Shown here in pieces: positions 27,263 through 36,393 of a stretch of DNA of 64,000 nucleotides; position 1 is the first letter of the stretch, and each line of letters starts with the position of its first letter. The notes beneath the pieces are model-generated. The model ran no database searches and was not told the DNA's origin. It saw only the letters and a program-made list of their open reading frames with translations. Position numbers and translations under genes: made by a program. The stretch is from Niastella sp. (GTDB lineage: Bacteria; Bacteroidota; Bacteroidia; Chitinophagales; Chitinophagaceae): the NCBI GenBank assembly GCA_016710595.1, contig JADJVM010000002.1:62001-126000 (forward strand), in the 5' to 3' direction.

Positions 27263-28606
27263 GTGACGATCATTAAAAAATATATTGGAGACCTGTATAT
27301 TGGTAACCGTTTTTATTGGGCGGCCGGCGGTTGTATCGCTTTATTTATTCTGGCATTTTATTTCCCTGGTTTGTATGAACCCGTAAAGGTTGTTTTATAT
27401 ACATTCATCGTTTTGATTTTGGTAGATTATGTGTTTCTTTTTTTTATTGGTAAGCGCCCCGTTGCAGATCGCCAATTACCAGATAGGTTTAGCAATGGAG
27501 ATGAAAATCCAGTAAAACTATTTGTACAAAACAAAAATAATTTTGGAGTTCGAATAACCATTATTGATGAATTGCCATTTCAATTTCAGAAAAGAGATTT
27601 TGAAATAGACCAGTATTTTGCACCAATAAAATCGCACTGGATCAATTATGCATTACGGCCGGTAAGCCGTGGTGAATATGAATTTGGGAACATTAATTTA
27701 TTTATGAGAAGTATGCTGGGCCTGTTGGAACAAAGAACCCAAATACAAACAAATGCAAAAGTAAAAGTGTATCCATCATTTGTGCAGTTGGGCAATTACC
27801 AACTATTGGCAAGCACGCATGTAGTTGCTGAAACCGGGAATAAACGGATGAATAAAATTGGCCAGAGTATGGAATTTGAACAAATAAAAGATTATGTGCC
27901 GGGAGATGATATACGAACCATTAACTGGAAAGCGACTGCAAGAAAAGGCGGATTGATGGTAAATAAATATGTAGATGAAAAATCGCAACAACTCTTTTGC
28001 ATCATTGATAAAGGCAGGTTAATGAAAATGCCGTTCGACGAACTTAGCCTGCTGGACCATGCCATTAACAGTGTGCTGGCGCTTAGCCAGGTTTGCATTA
28101 AAAAACAAGATAAAATTGGGTTACTTAGTTTCTCAAATCAAATGGGAACCATACTGGCAGCAGACAGGAAGCCAATACAAAGAGAAAATATAATGATGGC
28201 ATTATATAATGAGAAAACTGATTTTAAAGAACCAGACTTTGAATTGTTATACACCCGGGTACGCCACAAAATAAAACAACGCAGCTTACTCATTTTATAT
28301 ACAAATTTTGAATCGGTAAGCGGCCTCAAAAGGCAGTTGCCTTATTTACGTTCTATAGCCCGCCATCATTTATTATTGGTGATTATATTTGAAAACAGTG
28401 AACTCAAAAAACTATCACAAGCGAATGCTGAAAATATAGATGATGTTTATGTAAAAGCGATTGCCGAAAAATTAGTTTTTGAAAAGAAATTAATTGTAAA
28501 AGAGTTGCAGAAATATGGCATTAACACGCTCTTATCTACTCCCGAAAATGTTACGGTGAATGCCATAAACAAATACCTTGAAATAAAAGGCCGCCAAATT
28601 TTATAA
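27263..28606 (+). CDS. DUF58 domain protein (MoxR partner)
   Basis: 447 residues, starting at GTG (27263), five bases after the moxR stop. Two N-terminal membrane helices (residues ~15-65) are followed by a beta-rich segment. Then comes the DUF58 core with EFEQIKDYVPGDDIRTINWKATARKGGLMVNKYVDEKSQQ, the family signature. The C-terminal part resembles a von Willebrand A-like fold (LFCIIDKGRLM). DUF58 proteins are the usual partners of MoxR ATPases. It is the last gene of the operon. Confidence 0.9.
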   Translation: MTIIKKYIGDLYIGNRFYWAAGGCIALFILAFYFPGLYEPVKVVLYTFIVLILVDYVFLFFIGKRPVADRQLPDRFSNGDENPVKLFVQNKNNFGVRITIIDELPFQFQKRDFEIDQYFAPIKSHWINYALRPVSRGEYEFGNINLFMRSMLGLLEQRTQIQTNAKVKVYPSFVQLGNYQLLASTHVVAETGNKRMNKIGQSMEFEQIKDYVPGDDIRTINWKATARKGGLMVNKYVDEKSQQLFCIIDKGRLMKMPFDELSLLDHAINSVLALSQVCIKKQDKIGLLSFSNQMGTILAADRKPIQRENIMMALYNEKTDFKEPDFELLYTRVRHKIKQRSLLILYTNFESVSGLKRQLPYLRSIARHHLLLVIIFENSELKKLSQANAENIDDVYVKAIAEKLVFEKKLIVKELQKYGINTLLSTPENVTVNAINKYLEIKGRQIL

Positions 28607-28645
28607 ACCTTTTTTATTTTGTACGGTTTATCACAATAAGCTGCC

Positions 28646-28653
28646 TATTTTTG
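28646..28653 (+). promoter_or_regulatory. -7-like element directly before truB
   Basis: TATTTTTG matches TAnnTTTG and ends 5 bases before the truB ATG. A TTTG at 28618-28621 is 24 bases away, wider than the usual 19-20. If it is active, the transcript would be leaderless or nearly so. This is a weak call. Confidence 0.3.
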
Positions 28654-28658
28654 TACGG

Positions 28659-29426
28659 ATGTCAAAAAAAGAATCATACTGGACAAAGCATAAGCAAAAG
28701 CTTAAAGAAACAGGAGAAGGCATAACGTTCACAAAACAAACCATACTTATTAGTGATGAAAAGAAGGCCACTTTTGAAGAAGGTAAAATATTACTTATTG
28801 ATAAGCCCTTGCACTGGACCTCATTTGATGTAGTAAGAAAGATCAGGAATGCCATCCGTATAAAAAAAGTTGGCCATGCCGGAACACTCGATCCATTGGC
28901 TACCGGCCTCTTAATAGTTTGTACCGGTAAGTTCACAAAAAAAATCAATGAGATTATGGCCGATGAAAAAGAATACACCGGCAGTTTTACATTGGGTGCT
29001 GTTACGCCCACTTACGACCTGGAAAGTGAACCCACCGATTTAAAATCTTTCGATGGCCTTACATTAGAAGATATAAAAAAGGCAATCGGCTTTTTTAGAG
29101 GAGATATTATGCAATTCCCGCCCATTTATTCTGCCATAAAAAAAGATGGTGAGGCGCTGTATAAATTAGCAAGGCGTGGCGAAGAAGTAGAACTTAAAGC
29201 CCGGCCGGTACATATCCGGATTTTTGAAATGACTCATTTTGATTTGCCGGTAGTTTCCTTTAAAGTGGTATGCTCTACCGGTACTTATATCCGGAGCCTG
29301 GCGCATGATGTGGGGCAACAATTGGGCTGTGGCGCTTATTTAAATTCACTCAGGCGGACACGCATTGGAAATTACCTGGTAGAGGATGCGCAAACGATTG
29401 ATACCTTTCTGCAATCTTTGGTTTAA
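28659..29426 (+). CDS. truB: tRNA pseudouridine(55) synthase
   Basis: 255 residues. The catalytic motif KKVGHAGTLDPLATGLLIV contains the active-site Asp of TruB. The supporting motifs YTGSFTLGAVTPTYDLESE, PPIYSAIKKDGEALYKLARRGE and CSTGTYIRSLAHDVG are in the expected order. It converts U55 of tRNA T-loops to pseudouridine. The usual C-terminal PUA-like extension is short or absent, as in many Bacteroidota. An N-terminal extension of about 35 lysine-rich residues precedes the core (homology starts at GKILLIDKPLHWTSFDVV). Confidence 0.95.
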   Translation: MSKKESYWTKHKQKLKETGEGITFTKQTILISDEKKATFEEGKILLIDKPLHWTSFDVVRKIRNAIRIKKVGHAGTLDPLATGLLIVCTGKFTKKINEIMADEKEYTGSFTLGAVTPTYDLESEPTDLKSFDGLTLEDIKKAIGFFRGDIMQFPPIYSAIKKDGEALYKLARRGEEVELKARPVHIRIFEMTHFDLPVVSFKVVCSTGTYIRSLAHDVGQQLGCGAYLNSLRRTRIGNYLVEDAQTIDTFLQSLV

Positions 29427-29431
29427 GGAAT

Positions 29432-29839
29432 TTAAAAATATTTTTTTAATTTTTCTTTGAGTTCGTCGGGCATGTTTATTTTCTTCATACCGGCAGCCTG
29501 CATAAAATATAGTGTTACATCTCCCACATTCAATAATTCATTTTGCTCATTGTGGATCTCACTGTGAAAAACAATTTTATGATGAAGCGGGATTTCCCTT
29601 AACGTAGTAGTAACCGTAATTAAATCATCATATTTCGCAGGTCTTAAGAATTTACTATGGATATCTACCACTGGTAAAATAATTCCCATCGCTTCAATAT
29701 CTTTATAAATATATCCCAATGAACGAAAGGCTTCTGTACGGCCAATTTCATAAAACTGTGCATAATGCCCGTGATATACAACTCCCATTTGATCAGTAAG
29801 GGCATAATGGATGCGAATCCTGGTTTTGTTTGTAAACAT
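29432..29839 (-). CDS. Acyl-CoA thioesterase (YbgC/FadM, hot-dog fold)
   Basis: 135 residues. The active-site region ALTDQMGVVYHGHYAQFYEIGRTEAFRSLG is the 4HBT signature with the catalytic Asp in TDQMGVVYH. The protein is a small cytoplasmic hydrolase of acyl-CoA thioesters and belongs to the YbgC-like group. It converges on truB with 5 bases between the stop codons and is divergent from rlmB. The physiological substrate is not known from sequence. Confidence 0.88.
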   Translation of the reverse strand: MFTNKTRIRIHYALTDQMGVVYHGHYAQFYEIGRTEAFRSLGYIYKDIEAMGIILPVVDIHSKFLRPAKYDDLITVTTTLREIPLHHKIVFHSEIHNEQNELLNVGDVTLYFMQAAGMKKINMPDELKEKLKKYF

Positions 29840-29927
29840 GCCTAAAGATAAATATCCTTCTTATAATTTGTTCAATTTTGTTCCTCTTCAATTGAAATGG
29901 CAAGACACATTCACCGAAAAATAAATG

Positions 29928-29935
29928 TAATTTTG
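29928..29935 (+). promoter_or_regulatory. -7 promoter element upstream of rlmB
   Basis: TAATTTTG matches TAnnTTTG and ends 19 bases before the TTG start of rlmB. The -33 half is not evident. The site supports initiation at the TTG rather than further upstream, where an in-frame stop occurs at 29928-29930. Confidence 0.4.
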
Positions 29936-29954
29936 CAGGAATAATTTTAAGCAA

Positions 29955-30725
29955 TTGAAAAATTTCAGGCACCAGCACCACCGGCCAAAGAAAAGTTTAT
30001 TGATCGTAGGCAGGGAAGCAGTGATAGAGGCATTAACAGCCGGTAAACAATTAGAAAGAATTTATGTACAGGCAAATGTACATGGCGAACTCATTGATGA
30101 AATTAAGCGGCTGGCAACTTTGCAGAATGCACCCATCAATAAAGTGCCGGTTGAAAAATTAAATAACCTAAATGTAAGTAACCATGAGGGTTGTGTGGCC
30201 CTTATTTCAAAAATACAATACCAGGATTTGCAGCAAGTGATTTCTTTTGTGGTAGATAATGGACAAACACCACTTTTTGTAATGCTTGATGCCGTTACTG
30301 ATATTCGTAACATTGGTGCAATTGCACGGAGCGCTTATGCCCTGGGTGCCCAGGCCATCATCATACCCGATAAAGGCGTAGGCACATTAAATGAAGATGC
30401 CATCTTAACCAGCGCCGGCGCACTCGAAAACATTTCAGTATGCCGGGTACAGAGTTTAATGAAAGCGGTAGATCTGCTTCACCTGAATGGCATTAAAGTT
30501 TTTGCTACAGAAATGACAGCTAAGAAATTAATTTATGATTGCAACCTATCGGAACCCTCTGCCATTGTAATGGGAGGTGAAGAAAATGGAATTTATCCGG
30601 CCTTACTTAAAATTTGCGATGAATCATACAGTATTCCCATGCCGGGAAAATTCGAATCGCTGAATGTATCAGTAGCTACAGGTATATTTTTATATGAAGC
30701 AGTAAGGCAACGTTTAAAGAAATAA
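29955..30725 (+). CDS. rlmB: 23S rRNA (guanosine-2'-O)-methyltransferase RlmB (SpoU family)
   Basis: 256 residues, with TTG as the only plausible start because an in-frame stop lies 27 bases upstream and no early ATG exists. An N-terminal substrate-binding domain (LLIVGREAVIEALTAG) is followed by the SPOUT methyltransferase domain. It carries the three SpoU motifs: LDAVTDIRNIGAIARSAYALGA, AIVMGGEENGI and IPMPGKFESLNVSVATGI. It methylates the ribose of G2251 in 23S rRNA (E. coli numbering), or a related site. It is separated by 1 base from the HMG-CoA-lyase-like gene, so the two are probably co-transcribed. Confidence 0.92.
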   Translation: MKNFRHQHHRPKKSLLIVGREAVIEALTAGKQLERIYVQANVHGELIDEIKRLATLQNAPINKVPVEKLNNLNVSNHEGCVALISKIQYQDLQQVISFVVDNGQTPLFVMLDAVTDIRNIGAIARSAYALGAQAIIIPDKGVGTLNEDAILTSAGALENISVCRVQSLMKAVDLLHLNGIKVFATEMTAKKLIYDCNLSEPSAIVMGGEENGIYPALLKICDESYSIPMPGKFESLNVSVATGIFLYEAVRQRLKK

Positions 30726-30726
30726 A

Positions 30727-31605
30727 ATGAAACATCAAATGCCAACAGGTAAAAAAGATTTCCAGTTTGTAGAGTGCCCAAGAGATGCAATGCAGGGTTG
30801 GCCTCATTTTATTCCTACTCAAATGAAAATTGAATATTTACAGGCACTTCTAAAGGTTGGCTTTCATACTTTAGATTGCGGAAGTTTTGTTTCTCCAAAA
30901 GCCATTCCCCAAATGGCAGATACCAAAGAGGTGTTGAGTAAACTTGATTTAAAAGATTCTAATACAAAATTGCTGGCAATTATTGCAAACCTGCGTGGCG
31001 CAATAGATGCAGTGAGTTTCGATATGCTTTCTTACCTGGGATTCCCATTTTCTGTTTCAGAAACATTTCAAATGCGAAATACGAACAGCAGTATGAACGA
31101 ATCGCTGGTGAGGGTAGCAGAAATTCAAAATTTATGTGTACAGAAAAATAAATCTTTGGTTATTTATCTTTCAATGGGTTTTGGGAACCCTTATGGTGAC
31201 CCATATAGCGAAGAAATTGTTTTTAGCTGGGCTGAAAAAATGGCTGAGATGGAAATTAAAATAATTTCTGTGGCAGATACAGTAGGCCTGGCACATGCAG
31301 ATCAAATAAACAGGGTAATATCTTATTTAATAAAAGAATTGCCAGCCGTGCAGGTAGGCGTGCATCTTCATTCTGCGCCCATGCATTGGAAACAAAAAAT
31401 AGAAGCTGCATGGCAGGCAGGTTGCCAAAGGTATGATGGAGCCATGAAGGGAATTGGCGGTTGCCCAATGGCCGATGACGTTTTGGTAGGTAATATGGAT
31501 ACGGAACGGATGATACCTTTTTTTAAAGAGAAAGAACAGATGAACCAAATTAACGAAACTGCATTGGCAAATTGCAGTGCTATGGCTGCATCTATATTTA
31601 TATAA
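30727..31605 (+). CDS. Hydroxymethylglutaryl-CoA lyase
   Basis: 292 residues with an HMGL-like TIM barrel. Motifs are FVECPRDAMQGWP (catalytic Arg-Asp pair), CGSFVSPKAIPQMAD, the metal-binding HLHSAP, and the active-site Cys in GIGGCPMADDVLVGNMDTE, which is the HMG-CoA lyase signature. The enzyme cleaves HMG-CoA to acetyl-CoA and acetoacetate, the last step of leucine breakdown. It could act with a biotin-dependent acyl-CoA carboxylase such as the one split between 39.4 and 62.1 kb, but no other leucine-pathway genes are adjacent. It follows rlmB with a 1-base gap. Confidence 0.88.
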   Translation: MKHQMPTGKKDFQFVECPRDAMQGWPHFIPTQMKIEYLQALLKVGFHTLDCGSFVSPKAIPQMADTKEVLSKLDLKDSNTKLLAIIANLRGAIDAVSFDMLSYLGFPFSVSETFQMRNTNSSMNESLVRVAEIQNLCVQKNKSLVIYLSMGFGNPYGDPYSEEIVFSWAEKMAEMEIKIISVADTVGLAHADQINRVISYLIKELPAVQVGVHLHSAPMHWKQKIEAAWQAGCQRYDGAMKGIGGCPMADDVLVGNMDTERMIPFFKEKEQMNQINETALANCSAMAASIFI

Positions 31606-31622
31606 ATTTATTGATTACATAC

Positions 31623-32615
31623 ATGGTTTTTCATTTAGCATTCACTCCTAAAAAAATGCCGGATAAACTAAATTATCGGCAACCTATCCTCTTGCTGGGT
31701 AGTTGTTTTACTGAGAATATGGGAGAAAAATTAATGCAACATAAATTTAATGTTTTGCAAAACCCAAATGGTATTTTGTTTAATCCCATTAGTGTAAAAG
31801 AAGCCGTTGAAAATTATATTGGCAATAAGCAAATTGGTGAAAATGATATTTTCTTTTTGCAGGAGGGCTGGCATAGTTGGCAGCACCATAGCCGTTTTTC
31901 TTCGCCTGATCCACAAAAAGCAATTGAACAAATTAATTGTTCTACCCAACAGGCCCATCATTTTTTAAAGTCAGGCGCTGCTGTTATTATCACTTTAGGC
32001 TCTGCCTGGGTATATGAACTTACAGAAAAGGCGATTGGGGCATTGCCGGGTAAAGTTGCTGCTAACAATCACAAAGCGCCTGCAGATTGGTTTCATAGAA
32101 GGTTGCTAAACGTAGGAGAATTACAGGAAATTTTGTTGCAGGTCATTAAAAAATTGCAGGCTTTTAACCCATCGCTAAAAATTATATTTACCATTAGCCC
32201 CGTCAGGCATTTGCGTGAAGGGTTTGTAGAAAATAACAGGAGCAAAGCTTTGCTGATACATGCGGTGCATGAAGTAGTGGAACAGTTCAATCATCTTTAT
32301 TACTTTCCGGCTTACGAACTGGTGATAGATGACTTGCGGGATTATCGCTTTTATGCAGAGGACATGGTTCATCCCAATTATGCGGCAACTCAGTATGTTT
32401 GGCAAAAATTTATAGACTGTTGTATTGATGAGTCTTCGCAGTTATTTATTCAAAAGATAAACGAGATCAATGCTGCAAAAAATCATAGGGCGTTCAACCC
32501 CGAATCGGAGGCGCATAAAAAATTCCTGGTGCTTACACATCAAAAACTACTTTCGCTGAAAGCACAATTTCCTGAAATTAACCTGGAAGAAGAATTCAAT
32601 TATTTTAAAACCTGA
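31623..32615 (+). CDS. GSCFA domain protein
   Basis: 330 residues. The eponymous motif LLLGSCFTENMGEKL is near residue 26. The conserved blocks NPNGILFNPISV, ITLGSAWVYE and IFTISPVRHLREG support the GSCFA family, which is related to SGNH-type hydrolases. A DMVHPN motif near residue 256 could provide the Asp/His of the active site. No signal peptide is seen, so it is probably cytoplasmic. The function is not established. The start at 31623 was chosen because homology begins there. It lies 17 bases after the lyase gene. Confidence 0.85.
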   Translation: MVFHLAFTPKKMPDKLNYRQPILLLGSCFTENMGEKLMQHKFNVLQNPNGILFNPISVKEAVENYIGNKQIGENDIFFLQEGWHSWQHHSRFSSPDPQKAIEQINCSTQQAHHFLKSGAAVIITLGSAWVYELTEKAIGALPGKVAANNHKAPADWFHRRLLNVGELQEILLQVIKKLQAFNPSLKIIFTISPVRHLREGFVENNRSKALLIHAVHEVVEQFNHLYYFPAYELVIDDLRDYRFYAEDMVHPNYAATQYVWQKFIDCCIDESSQLFIQKINEINAAKNHRAFNPESEAHKKFLVLTHQKLLSLKAQFPEINLEEEFNYFKT

Positions 32616-32623
32616 AATGTTCT

Positions 32624-33121
32624 TTAAGAAATTTTCATTTCCATTACATAGTCGTTCATAAAATAACCATTCCCTATATCTATATCTTCTTCTTTAATTA
32701 TTTTAAATCCCATCTTTACATAAAAATCAAGTGCTTTATTATAGCGGTTTACATTTAGTGTAAGTGAAATAGTATTTTCCTGCTTAGCCTCTTTCAAAAC
32801 ATAAAGTAAAAGTTGTTTTCCAAAACCCGTTTTTTGTTGCTGTGGTAAAATATATATCTTATCTAATTTACATTTTAACCCATCATCATTAAATATGTGA
32901 TAAGCTGCAAAAGCAATCGGGATGTTTTTTTGATAACCAATAACATATTGGTATGTGTGCGACTGAAACTGCTGCTTAAGTTCATCAGCATTGTATAATA
33001 AATCCAGCATATACCGGATTTGGGCCTCACTTAAGATGGCAGAATAAGCACTTGGCCAGATTTTAAAAACCAGCGAACGGATAATTTCTATATCTGCAAT
33101 GCCTGCCTTTTTAATGATCAT
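32624..33121 (-). CDS. GNAT-family N-acetyltransferase
   Basis: 165 residues. Acetyl-CoA-binding motif A is visible as LDKIYILPQQQKTGFGKQLLLYVLKEA (Q-x-x-G-x-G/K pattern). The following VNRYNKALDFYVKMGFKIIKEEDIDIG is typical of motif B. The N-terminus (IKKAGIADIEIIRSLVFKIW) fits the GNAT fold. The acceptor substrate cannot be predicted. The ATG shares one base with the stop codon of the small exported protein upstream (33121), so the two genes are coupled. It converges on the GSCFA gene. Confidence 0.88.
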   Translation of the reverse strand: MIIKKAGIADIEIIRSLVFKIWPSAYSAILSEAQIRYMLDLLYNADELKQQFQSHTYQYVIGYQKNIPIAFAAYHIFNDDGLKCKLDKIYILPQQQKTGFGKQLLLYVLKEAKQENTISLTLNVNRYNKALDFYVKMGFKIIKEEDIDIGNGYFMNDYVMEMKIS

Positions 33122-33579
33122 TATAAGATCGTAAATTTTATATCGGGCGCATACATAACATGGCCTTGTCCATCTTTCACAATGATATCGAAGAAGTAAA
33201 GTTCATCACCTTTCTTAATAAGTTCCTGGATAGATTTTATCCAAATGGCGCTCATGGGCGTTTGGGTAAATGATTCTGCTGACATGGTATAAGAAGGGAT
33301 CATCATTCCCGTTTCTTCGTCTTCTCTTACACCAAATTTTTTAAAGCTCACCTGGTAATGTATTATTTTATATGCTTGTTTTTTTGCATCGGTTACTTTT
33401 ATTGGTAATCCTACAATTGAGGCAGCAACCTGTGCGCTAATAGCAGTAGAATCTTTATATGTTGCAAGATAAGTTTGCAGTGCGGGTACTTTGATTGGCT
33501 TTACTAGTGCAGGCTTTTGTGCAAAGCTATTGCCGGAAATCAAGATTAGCATTACAGCCAATAAGCGGATGATCTTCAT
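33121..33579 (-). CDS. Small exported protein of unknown function
   Basis: 152 residues. The N-terminus is a clear Sec signal peptide (MKIIRLLAVMLILISGNSFAQ, cleavage expected after FAQ). The mature part of about 130 residues is beta-rich, with KIIHYQVSFKKFG, and ends in GQGHVMYAPDIKFTIL. A faint similarity to beta-domains of gliding-motility proteins is possible, but I cannot support it. It overlaps the GNAT gene by one base and lies 79 bases after valS on the same strand. Probably periplasmic. Confidence 0.65.
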   Translation of the reverse strand: MKIIRLLAVMLILISGNSFAQKPALVKPIKVPALQTYLATYKDSTAISAQVAASIVGLPIKVTDAKKQAYKIIHYQVSFKKFGVREDEETGMMIPSYTMSAESFTQTPMSAIWIKSIQELIKKGDELYFFDIIVKDGQGHVMYAPDIKFTIL

Positions 33580-33658
33580 ATAATGTAAGTATTTAATCTA
33601 CGAATCTACAACGATATTATCAACCGGTATATTACTTTAACAAAATGATCGGTTCATT

Positions 33659-36319
33659 TTATAAGTCACTTAAACTACCCTCAATGATCCTGATCCTGGC
33701 CTCCGCATCAGATTTTTTCTTTTGTTCCAACGCCAATACTTCGGGCCGTGCATTTTGTATGAACTTTTCGTTGCTAAGTTTTTTCTCAACCTGGGCTAAA
33801 AATCCTTTCAGGTGGTTTAACTCTTTTAGCAAGTCATCTTTTTGATGCCCCCTATTTAGTGGCTGAGGTGTTTCAATATAAATTTTTTCTTTTCCAAATA
33901 CAGTAGTTATACTTGCAGCCGGAGCCGTAGCAGAAAAAATGATAGAATCAGCATTTACCTGTTTAGATAAAAGTGAAATCAATTTTTTGATTGTTTCCTC
34001 ATTGGCCGTATCAATCGTTAAGCTGATTGCTTCCTTTGGTTTTACCTGTTGTTTATTACGTACATCCCTGATACCTGTAATTAATTCTTTTAATTTTTTA
34101 CCGCTTTCTAAAGTATCCATATTTGGTTTTGTTACTTCTGCAAAGGGTAATAAGCAAATATCATTATCCCGGGTAGCCAGTTTATGATAAATTTCTTCTG
34201 TAATAAATGGCATAAAAGGGTGGAGTACCTGCATCAGTTCTGTAAAGAATTGAATGCTTCGATCATATACATTTTTATGTAAATCTTGCTCATAGCCCGG
34301 TTTCACCCATTCTAAATACCAACTGCAAAAGTCGTCCCAAATGAGGGAGTATAATGTTTTAAGCGCCTCGCTAAGTTTGAACTGTTTCATGAGGCCATCT
34401 ACTTCAAGCCGCACTGCCGCCAACCTGTTTTGGAACCAATCCATGGCAAATATAGCGCCCTCATCAATTTCAATATTATGATCAATACGGTTCTCCCACA
34501 TTTTTACCAGCTTTAGCGCATTCCACATTTTATTGTTGAAGTTGCGCCCTTGCTCCAGTGATGATTCATCAAAAAGTAAATCGTTACCTGCGGGCGAAGC
34601 AATCATAATACCAAATCGGACTGCATCTGCTCCATAATTTTCAATAAGCATAAGTAAATCCGGGCTATTGCCCAGTTGCTTACTCATTTTGCGGCCTTGT
34701 TTATCTCTTACCATACCGGTAAAATATACGTTGCTAAAGGGTTTTGTATTTGTATATTCATACGCTGCCATGATCATCCTTGCTACCCAAAAGAAAATAA
34801 TATCCTGCCCGGTAACGAGTGTAGTAGTAGGGTAGTAGTATTTAAAATCTTCATTTCCCGGGTGGCTGATACCTTTAAATACTTCTATCGGCCATAGCCA
34901 GGAAGAAAACCAGGTGTCTAATACATCTTCATCCTGTTTAATGCGGGTGTTATCCTTTCCGGGGTGTTCCGAAGCAAATTTTTCTTTGGCATCTTCCAGG
35001 TTTGCAGCAACTACGTAATCCCCTGCACCGTTATACCAGGCAGGTATTTGCTGTCCCCACCAAAGTTGGCGGCTGATGCACCAATCCTTAATATTCTCAA
35101 GCCAGTGGTTATAGGTGTTTTTTAATTTACCCGGGTGAAATGTAATCTCATCTTGCATTACAGAGCTTAATACTTCAGTATTGCCGGCCAAAAATTCATT
35201 CATATTGATGAACCACTGCATAGAAAGTTTATGTTCTATTACAGCGCCGGTTCGTTCACTCGTTCCTACCTGCCCCTTATATTCTTCGGTTTTTGCGACC
35301 TGGCCCATGGCACTTAAGTCTTCAATAATTTTTTTGCGTAATGCAAAACGGTCCATGCCGGTATAACTCATTACTTGATCTCCCGGTTTTTCATCCATTA
35401 ATTCTGCAACTGTAAATTTGCCGCTTTCATCTAAAGTATCAATTGCTTTTAGTGAATGTTTTTGGCCCAGCATATTATCATTCTTATCATGTGCCGGTGT
35501 AATTTTTAAAGCGCCTGTACCAAAATCAGTGGTCACATATTCATCCGCAATTATGGGTATTTTTCTATTGATGATGGGTACCATCACTTCTTTGCCGATG
35601 AATTTTTTATACCTGTCATCATTTGGATTTACGCAAATGGCTACATCTCCCAATATTGTTTCCGGGCGGGTGGTAGCAACGGTTATAGCGTTGCCGCTAT
35701 CGTCTGCAAATAAGTATTGAATAAAATATAATTTTGAATTTACTTCTTTAAAGATCACCTCTTCATCACTTAAGGCGGTATGGCTTTCAGGATCCCAGTT
35801 TACCATTCTTTTTCCGCGGTAAATAAGCTTTTTATGGTAAAGGTCAATAAAAACTTTTATTACACTTTCATAATAATCCGGATCCATGGTGAAGCTGGTG
35901 CGGTTCCAATCCGGGCTGCATCCTAATTTTTTTAATTGCTCCAAAATAATACCGCCATATTTTTCTTTCCATTCCCAGGCATATTTTAAAAATGCTTCCC
36001 GGCTTAGGGATGATTTAGTAATACCTTTTTCACGCAACATGGCTACTACTTTGGCTTCGGTAGCAATGGAGGCATGATCGGTACCGGGGACCCAACATGC
36101 GTTTTTACCTTGCATCCTGGCAGTGCGGATTAAAATATCCTGGATGGTATTATTGAGGCAATGACCCATGTGCAATACCCCTGTAACATTGGGAGGTGGT
36201 ATTACAATGCTGTAAGGTTCCCTGCCATCGGGCTTACTGTTAAAATATCCTTTACTTAACCAATGGCTGTACCATTTTGCATCTACGGTAGCGGGCTCAA
36301 AGTTTTTACTCAATTCCAT
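33659..36319 (-). CDS. valS: Valyl-tRNA synthetase
   Basis: 886 residues. Class I signature PPPNVTGVLHMGH (HIGH-type) is near residue 42-54 and KMSKQ lies in GRKMSKQLGNSPDLL. The editing domain contains TTRPETILGDVAICVNP and ITPAHDKNDN. The anticodon-binding domain is followed by a C-terminal coiled-coil arm (LKELNHLKGFLAQVEKKL) typical of ValRS. It charges tRNA-Val in the cytoplasm. No T-box or other leader element was recognised in the 74 bases separating it from the DUF218 gene upstream. Confidence 0.97.
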   Translation of the reverse strand: MELSKNFEPATVDAKWYSHWLSKGYFNSKPDGREPYSIVIPPPNVTGVLHMGHCLNNTIQDILIRTARMQGKNACWVPGTDHASIATEAKVVAMLREKGITKSSLSREAFLKYAWEWKEKYGGIILEQLKKLGCSPDWNRTSFTMDPDYYESVIKVFIDLYHKKLIYRGKRMVNWDPESHTALSDEEVIFKEVNSKLYFIQYLFADDSGNAITVATTRPETILGDVAICVNPNDDRYKKFIGKEVMVPIINRKIPIIADEYVTTDFGTGALKITPAHDKNDNMLGQKHSLKAIDTLDESGKFTVAELMDEKPGDQVMSYTGMDRFALRKKIIEDLSAMGQVAKTEEYKGQVGTSERTGAVIEHKLSMQWFINMNEFLAGNTEVLSSVMQDEITFHPGKLKNTYNHWLENIKDWCISRQLWWGQQIPAWYNGAGDYVVAANLEDAKEKFASEHPGKDNTRIKQDEDVLDTWFSSWLWPIEVFKGISHPGNEDFKYYYPTTTLVTGQDIIFFWVARMIMAAYEYTNTKPFSNVYFTGMVRDKQGRKMSKQLGNSPDLLMLIENYGADAVRFGIMIASPAGNDLLFDESSLEQGRNFNNKMWNALKLVKMWENRIDHNIEIDEGAIFAMDWFQNRLAAVRLEVDGLMKQFKLSEALKTLYSLIWDDFCSWYLEWVKPGYEQDLHKNVYDRSIQFFTELMQVLHPFMPFITEEIYHKLATRDNDICLLPFAEVTKPNMDTLESGKKLKELITGIRDVRNKQQVKPKEAISLTIDTANEETIKKLISLLSKQVNADSIIFSATAPAASITTVFGKEKIYIETPQPLNRGHQKDDLLKELNHLKGFLAQVEKKLSNEKFIQNARPEVLALEQKKKSDAEARIRIIEGSLSDL

Positions 36320-36393
36320 GGATCTTTTCCTGTTTTTTGGTGGGCGAAGTTACAAAATAGTTTATGGAGCCAAACTGTAAATAATCATTACCA

